This document shows, piece by piece, positions 23,565-28,070 of a stretch of 28,070 nucleotides of DNA. Below the pieces are notes generated by a model, which had not been told where the DNA came from, did not search any database, and saw only the letters and a program-made list of their open reading frames with translations. Location of the stretch: NCBI GenBank assembly GCA_029986255.1, contig DALTYD010000009.1:1-28070 (forward strand), written 5' to 3'. The translations under genes were made by a program, and so were the position numbers. Positions within the stretch are counted from its first letter, which is position 1, and every line of letters begins with the position of its first letter. This stretch comes from Methanocorpusculum sp. (lineage in GTDB: Archaea > Halobacteriota > Methanomicrobia > Methanomicrobiales > Methanocorpusculaceae).

Positions 23565-24371
23565 TTACTCCTTCAGAGTGTAAATGTGGCCATAAACAAC
23601 CTGGCCTTTACTCTTTGGATGACGTTCTCCAAGATCACCTATAAAGACATTAAACATGTGTTTTTCACCATCAACCTCAATCTCTCTCTCTTCAATCTTC
23701 TTGAAACCAGGCAGCATCACATCACAGCCATGGAAGACATAAATTTCACCTTTCACCATCTGACCACCAACACGACGATGTGCCTTGCCTTTTATGATAA
23801 TAGTGCCTCCCTCAGCATGAGTACCAATATGGATATCTGCATTACCTTCAATGATAATGGTACCCCCATTCATGAACGTTGCAACATCAGAACCAGCATC
23901 ACCTTTTATGCGAATGAGACCACCCTGCATACCTCGCCAATCACCACGATAGGCAGCACCAAGATAGTTCCATGCTCTACCTTCAACGAGCATCTCTCCA
24001 CCTTTCATCTGAAGACCAGAGAAGGAACGAACATCACCCATTACATGCAGTTTCCCACCTTCCATCCAGGCACCCGTAAACATATCTGCAGATCCATTAA
24101 TAACAACTTCCCCAGCAGTCATCCACGCACCAAAATATTTGCACTTTGACGTCCCAGGACCATGAACATCAATCTTTGTCTCTCCAGCTGTTGCACCAGA
24201 AGCACCAGATATCTCAAACCACTCATCAAGTGTGTAGTTGCGCTTACCTTCAGAACACGGAAGTGTTGCAATCTCTTCAAGAGACTTCCCGGCAAATTTG
24301 TCTGGAGTCACACTCTCACATTCAAGATAAAGTTCTGGGATTTTCTTTAATTTAATGGTTACCGTGTTCAT
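23565..24371 (-). CDS. fwdC: Formylmethanofuran dehydrogenase subunit C
   Basis: 268 residues, family length. FwdC is a right-handed beta-helix scaffold in the complex that reduces CO2 to formylmethanofuran. The repeated G-x-x-M/A-x-G-G turns are visible: GAWMEGG, GLQMKGG, GMQGG, TFMNGG and GTHAEGG (about residues 99-205), resembling the C-terminal domain of glutamate synthase. The ATG comes directly after the fwdA TAG with no gap. Last gene of the operon in this window. An fmd (Mo) isoenzyme cannot be excluded from sequence alone. Confidence 0.95.
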   Translation of the reverse strand: MNTVTIKLKKIPELYLECESVTPDKFAGKSLEEIATLPCSEGKRNYTLDEWFEISGASGATAGETKIDVHGPGTSKCKYFGAWMTAGEVVINGSADMFTGAWMEGGKLHVMGDVRSFSGLQMKGGEMLVEGRAWNYLGAAYRGDWRGMQGGLIRIKGDAGSDVATFMNGGTIIIEGNADIHIGTHAEGGTIIIKGKAHRRVGGQMVKGEIYVFHGCDVMLPGFKKIEEREIEVDGEKHMFNVFIGDLGERHPKSKGQVVYGHIYTLKE

Positions 24372-26084
24372 CTAGTACACCTCAATAATCTCCTGATGAG
24401 GAGCATAGTGATCAACTACCTCATAATTGCCAAGATTGATACTGTAATACTTCAAAAACTTTTCAGATATATCATGCATAACCTGTTTGTTTTCCGGTAC
24501 TTTTGCATCAACCCAATATGTCTTCTTAGCAACAGGATTGGCATCCAAAACGACACCATTCTCAACAACCTTCACACCATCTTTAAAGAAGTAGGCAGAA
24601 CGTGCAAATGCATTCTCTAGATCAACTCCCGTCGGCATATTATCCGGATTGATGTTATAAACTGCAAGATTCGCCTTCATACCTGGGGCAAGGCCACCCA
24701 TTGAACCAGACAATCCAAGCACCTGAGCAGGGCCTGAACGAGTCATCTGAGAGAGTTCATAAAGACTAATCTCACGATCAATCTCAGCAAGATAGGTTGA
24801 ATCAATCACCTTCGTTGAGTATTTAAAGCTATTCAAAAGATTATCACGATACGACTTGTCCATTAACCATGCATAAATACGAGGGTAACGAGTGAATGGG
24901 CCTGCATTTGGATGATCTGTCGTAATCATTGTTCGCATAGGATCCTTTGCAAACAAAGGAATCTCAATACCAATAGCCCACTGAATGTCACAAACTTTCA
25001 CATTTGGATTGTAAACATAGGGAACTACACCCGAAGAGGTCTCAAGTTCCACATCTACATTACCCCACTTAAGATGGTTTAAAGCTCCCAAGTGGTATTC
25101 AAATGGTCCATCAGCAGTCATGGTTGTTGTTTCATCAAGAGTGACACTGCCTGTGTCAACAGAGAGTTGTGGAGTTTGGTTTACATAATCCATAACTTCC
25201 TTCGCCTTAGATTCAAAGTCCCCCCATCCAGTTCCTCCGTAAGCATGGAACTGGAGGTGAGTATGATGCAGAACGGTATTACGACCGAGGTTATTGTTCG
25301 GGTTGAAATCCTCAGCGATCTTAAGAGAGGCAAGAGTCGTCGTATAGTTTCCAGGATTACCCAGATTGTTAGAGTGTAAATGCACAGAATGAGGCAAGTG
25401 CAACGCTTCATTGGTGGTGATAAGGCCCGCAATAATTTCCTTTGGTGTAATCTCAAAGTACGGAACCTGATCGTCGATAGTCATACAATTCAAACCCCAG
25501 GCCCAAGCCTCAGAACCACCAGGATTTACGCATTTTATACCATATCCCTTGGTCTGACGAAGCATCCATGCAACATATGCTGCCGCATTGTCAATTTCTC
25601 CATTCTTTAAGTACTCGAACATGAACCAGTTATTACCAAACACTGGCATAGCTGCCTCATCAACAATAGGCGTGTCACGAATTTCCTCATGAACATGACG
25701 AGAATAAAGCGGAGGCATTGCAGCTTCCATCAGGAAACTGAATCCCATACGAGCGTACTCATAGCCTGTCTTATAGACAGTAGGAATCGAAAATCCACCC
25801 TCTATTTTTGTTTTTGGATTAATTTTTGCAGAACAACGCTCACCAAGACGGAACTTATCTTCCGGACGATACCAACGTCCAAGATTGACCTTCGGACCCG
25901 CAACGTGCGTGTGTACATCAATGGCACCTGCCATAACCGATTTATCCGTTGCATCGATAACTGTTGCAGAGTTACTAACCTTGTCAACAAATCGTCCATC
26001 CTTTATACAAATATCGGCTATATCACCATTCAAACCCGTAACGGAGTCAAAAACATGACCATTCTTAATGATAAACTCAGACAT
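24372..26084 (-). CDS. fwdA: Formylmethanofuran dehydrogenase subunit A
   Basis: 570 residues, family length. This amidohydrolase-fold subunit condenses formate with methanofuran (or hydrolyses formylmethanofuran in reverse). The binuclear zinc site is intact: H58 and H60 in DVHTHVAGP, K184 (in GYGIKCVNPGG) as the carbamylated lysine, histidines at about 229-237 and 273-276, and D390 in TTDHPNAGPF. It starts two bases after fwdB. Formate reaches it by an internal tunnel from FwdBD in the known structure. Confidence 0.96.
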   Translation of the reverse strand: MSEFIIKNGHVFDSVTGLNGDIADICIKDGRFVDKVSNSATVIDATDKSVMAGAIDVHTHVAGPKVNLGRWYRPEDKFRLGERCSAKINPKTKIEGGFSIPTVYKTGYEYARMGFSFLMEAAMPPLYSRHVHEEIRDTPIVDEAAMPVFGNNWFMFEYLKNGEIDNAAAYVAWMLRQTKGYGIKCVNPGGSEAWAWGLNCMTIDDQVPYFEITPKEIIAGLITTNEALHLPHSVHLHSNNLGNPGNYTTTLASLKIAEDFNPNNNLGRNTVLHHTHLQFHAYGGTGWGDFESKAKEVMDYVNQTPQLSVDTGSVTLDETTTMTADGPFEYHLGALNHLKWGNVDVELETSSGVVPYVYNPNVKVCDIQWAIGIEIPLFAKDPMRTMITTDHPNAGPFTRYPRIYAWLMDKSYRDNLLNSFKYSTKVIDSTYLAEIDREISLYELSQMTRSGPAQVLGLSGSMGGLAPGMKANLAVYNINPDNMPTGVDLENAFARSAYFFKDGVKVVENGVVLDANPVAKKTYWVDAKVPENKQVMHDISEKFLKYYSINLGNYEVVDHYAPHQEIIEVY

Positions 26085-26086
26085 TT

Positions 26087-27448
26087 TCAGGCCTCCATCT
26101 TTGCAAGGTACTCGGATGCATCCTTACAACCATTCTCAGCAAGAATTTCATCGACGCGGGCACTAAGGCGCTTAAAAAGCTCTTCATCCGTGAGGACTCC
26201 ATCCGGAGGGTTAATACACTTACGAGTTTCAATTGGGACATTGTCCATACGGTAACAGCAGCCACCAACTTCGACTCCAACAATTGCAACAGGAATATGA
26301 AGATCCGAGAGTTCTGTTGACATGCTAATGTGGGGATCTATAGTAATTGTTGGGATATGTGCCATAGTACGAGTTGCTTCAAAGGGGAAATGGGCAGCAA
26401 GATCACTTGCAATAACGACACATGCATCTACTTCTTTACGAACTAATAAATCAACAGAGGTAGTTTCTCCAGGATTATGGCGGGCCATTGTGAGTCGAGA
26501 AAGATCACACGCAAATGGGAATCCATATTGCCATCCTAGAACCTGACCAGCACCTGTAACATTGTAATGACCTCGCATTGCAATGAGAACAGCTTTTGTG
26601 TAATCATTGAAGTCACGAATAAGGTTGATACCTGCATCAATATTATGATTTCTTCCAAGAGTATGAGTTAGACCCATTCCAAAGAAGAGCGTGACAAAAC
26701 GTCCAGATTTACAAATATCAATGACTTCTTGAAGTTTCTCTCTTGGAACACCACCCACTTCATCTGGAATATCCTCACCACGAAGGAGAGTTCTAAGTGC
26801 ATCAAAGATTTCATAGTCATAACTTTGCTTAATGCGGACAAAGACATCTGCAACTTTTGCTGTGTCAGTCTCTCGACAGTCAACACAGATGATTTTTCTT
26901 CCTTTCTGGCCCTTTGCAGAGAAAAAGCCACGGGGAAAGATCGAGTAACGAGACATATGACGCGGATGAGCGTGGGCAGGATTACATCCCCAAAAGATAA
27001 TACGATCCGCACGGTTTTTAACTTCTCCTAATGTACAAGACGGGACTCCAGTATCCTGGATTGCAAGGAGTGATGAACCATGGCAAACAGTTGCACAGTT
27101 ATCAATGACTCCTCCAGTTTTTTCCGCAAGTACATGTCCAGCTGAAATTGCTTCACAATTGGTTGATGACCAACCATAAAACAATGGTTTCTTAGCTTTT
27201 AAGAGAGTCTTCGCTGTAAAATCAATTGCCTCTTCATAAGATACATCCTTATAGGTTCCGTCAGCCTGCCGCATACGCGGCAGAACAACACGTCCAGGAT
27301 TACTAACGTGAAGGTACTTCTCAGCACCAATTGCACAGGCATTTCTGACCGTCACAATCTTTTTTTCGTCATCAGTGACGTCGACTTCGAGATCATCGCA
27401 AAGAGTACCACAAAATGTACAAATTACGTTCTGAATTGTTTTAGTCAT
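26087..27448 (-). CDS. fwdB: Formylmethanofuran dehydrogenase subunit B (Mo/W catalytic)
   Basis: 453 residues from the ATG at 27448. AGGTGAT about ten bases before it, together with overlap of the fwdD stop, supports this start over a GTG four codons earlier. FwdB reduces CO2 to formate at a W/Mo bis-pterin site and is homologous to formate dehydrogenase. One [4Fe-4S] cluster is bound by C10, C13, C17 and C38 (CTFCGTLC, NACAIGA). The metal ligand is C122 in ATVCHGSS: a cysteine codon, not selenocysteine. Bis-MGD enzymes of this class can need FdhD-type sulfuration, of note given the FdhD-like gene 7 kb away. Confidence 0.96.
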   Translation of the reverse strand: MTKTIQNVICTFCGTLCDDLEVDVTDDEKKIVTVRNACAIGAEKYLHVSNPGRVVLPRMRQADGTYKDVSYEEAIDFTAKTLLKAKKPLFYGWSSTNCEAISAGHVLAEKTGGVIDNCATVCHGSSLLAIQDTGVPSCTLGEVKNRADRIIFWGCNPAHAHPRHMSRYSIFPRGFFSAKGQKGRKIICVDCRETDTAKVADVFVRIKQSYDYEIFDALRTLLRGEDIPDEVGGVPREKLQEVIDICKSGRFVTLFFGMGLTHTLGRNHNIDAGINLIRDFNDYTKAVLIAMRGHYNVTGAGQVLGWQYGFPFACDLSRLTMARHNPGETTSVDLLVRKEVDACVVIASDLAAHFPFEATRTMAHIPTITIDPHISMSTELSDLHIPVAIVGVEVGGCCYRMDNVPIETRKCINPPDGVLTDEELFKRLSARVDEILAENGCKDASEYLAKMEA

Positions 27449-28013
27449 AGTGTGGATCACCTACATATTTCAAACCGCACTTTTCATGCAGAAGTTTTAC
27501 TGCTCTCTCCACTTTTTCCTCCGGTGCAGGTTCTACAAGGCAGTCAAAGCCACAAAAACAAGGTTCACCAGTGGAGTAAGTATAGGCTGGAACAAGCATA
27601 TTTGCCCAAGGTCCCATAGGAATATGCGCAAGTCCTGGATACAAACTCTGAGTTGTAACAACTGCCTTTAAGATAACACTGCCTGCTGCACTAGTTACTC
27701 TAACATTAGTATTCTTGTTAATACCAAGAGCCCTGAAATCATCTTCATGAAGTTCAATGATTGAACATGCACTAAAGTACTGCGGAGATGTTTTTCCTGT
27801 TTCAATTGCAATACCTTGTTTGATTTCTGTACAGGTAACTACACTGACAATGATACCATTTCCATATTTTCTCTGGTCACCACCCTGCATATTCTGCAGC
27901 TCAAGAAGTGCAGAATACTCAGTAGTACCTCCTACATTATGAGGTTTAGACCAATCATGAAAGTCTTCTTTCTGAAAAAGTGAGGCTAATGGGGAGGGGT
28001 TTTTCATAGTCAT
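27441..28013 (-). CDS. fwdD: Formylmethanofuran dehydrogenase subunit D, extended form
   Basis: 190 residues; FwdD is normally about 130. Residues about 53-165 are the molybdopterin-dinucleotide-binding domain that completes the FwdB site (QGIAIETGKTSPQYF, GSVILKAVV, HIPMGPWANMLV). About 50 unfamiliar residues precede it and about 25 follow. A Cys triad C152, C154 and C158 (PCFCGFDC) sits where FwdD usually has PxFKG. The ATG at 28013 follows GAGG by about eight bases and comes two bases after another stop codon, so the extension appears genuine. The stop overlaps the fwdB start. Confidence 0.88.
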   Translation of the reverse strand: MTMKNPSPLASLFQKEDFHDWSKPHNVGGTTEYSALLELQNMQGGDQRKYGNGIIVSVVTCTEIKQGIAIETGKTSPQYFSACSIIELHEDDFRALGINKNTNVRVTSAAGSVILKAVVTTQSLYPGLAHIPMGPWANMLVPAYTYSTGEPCFCGFDCLVEPAPEEKVERAVKLLHEKCGLKYVGDPHYD

Positions 28014-28015
28014 AC

Positions 28016-28070
28016 TTATAATCCTCTTCTCTCTCTTTCTGCTACGATAGGGCTAGGTCCAATCTCCTTG
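28016..28070 (-). CDS. C-terminal end of an upstream operon gene (cut by window edge)
   Basis: The minus strand has an open frame of 17 codons, KEIGPSPIVAERERRGL, ending in TAA two bases before the fwdD ATG. The tight spacing fits an operon partner. In related methanogens fwdG or fwdF often comes before fwdD, but this tail is too short to assign. Confidence 0.5.
   Translation of the reverse strand, partial: KEIGPSPIVAERERRGL

Overview
The window looks like chromosomal DNA from a hydrogenotrophic methanogenic archaeon, most plausibly of the Methanomicrobiales or a close relative. The evidence is a formylmethanofuran dehydrogenase operon (fwdDBAC), an F420H2 oxidase, archaeal EF-2 with archaeal S7 and S12, a preQ0/archaeosine gene trio, HypF, and archaeal-style promoters (TATA boxes close to start codons, little leader). 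The DNA is AT-rich (roughly 40% GC by eye). Several 0.4-1.1 kb stretches lack intact genes; some hold short protein-like frames broken by stops, so I suspect decayed genes. No tRNA, rRNA, CRISPR array or intact insertion sequence was found.

Layout. 1-608 (-): start of an MFS transporter that runs off the left edge. 752-2564 (+): oxygen/superoxide defence set, rubredoxin, F420H2 oxidase FprA and 2Fe-superoxide reductase. 3125-6383 (-): rpsL-rpsG-fusA, without tuf/rpsJ after it. 7184-8885 (+): overlapping queD-queE-queC. 9472-9972 (+): Nudix hydrolase. 9973-11093: gene-poor, with a probable decayed gene. 11094-13946 (-): winged-helix regulator followed by a DUF5814-type helicase. 14027-16261 (+): hypF, divergent from the regulator with a shared AT-box. 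16624-17412 (-): unrecognised Cys-containing protein plus an atypical rubredoxin. 17550-23169 (+): nine-gene sulfur (or selenium) handling cluster. 23565-28070 (-): fwdC, fwdA, fwdB, fwdD and the tail of one more gene, converging on the sulfur cluster.

The most interesting part is 17550-23169: SufS-type cysteine desulfurase, divergent FdhD-like sulfurtransferase, a YeeE/YedE transporter split into two genes, a TusA-like protein with CPxC instead of CPxP, a second TusA-sized protein, an OsmC-like protein, a C_GCAxxG_C_C protein and a siroheme sulfite-reductase-like protein with two ferredoxin clusters. Each family is linked to moving or reducing sulfur or selenium. In enteric bacteria FdhD passes sulfur from a cysteine desulfurase to the bis-MGD cofactor of formate dehydrogenase, and FwdB, encoded next door, is a homologous Mo/W-bis-pterin enzyme. 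My inference is a dedicated system that imports thiosulfate or another sulfur/selenium species, relays it through carrier thiols, and may mature the formylmethanofuran dehydrogenase cofactor.
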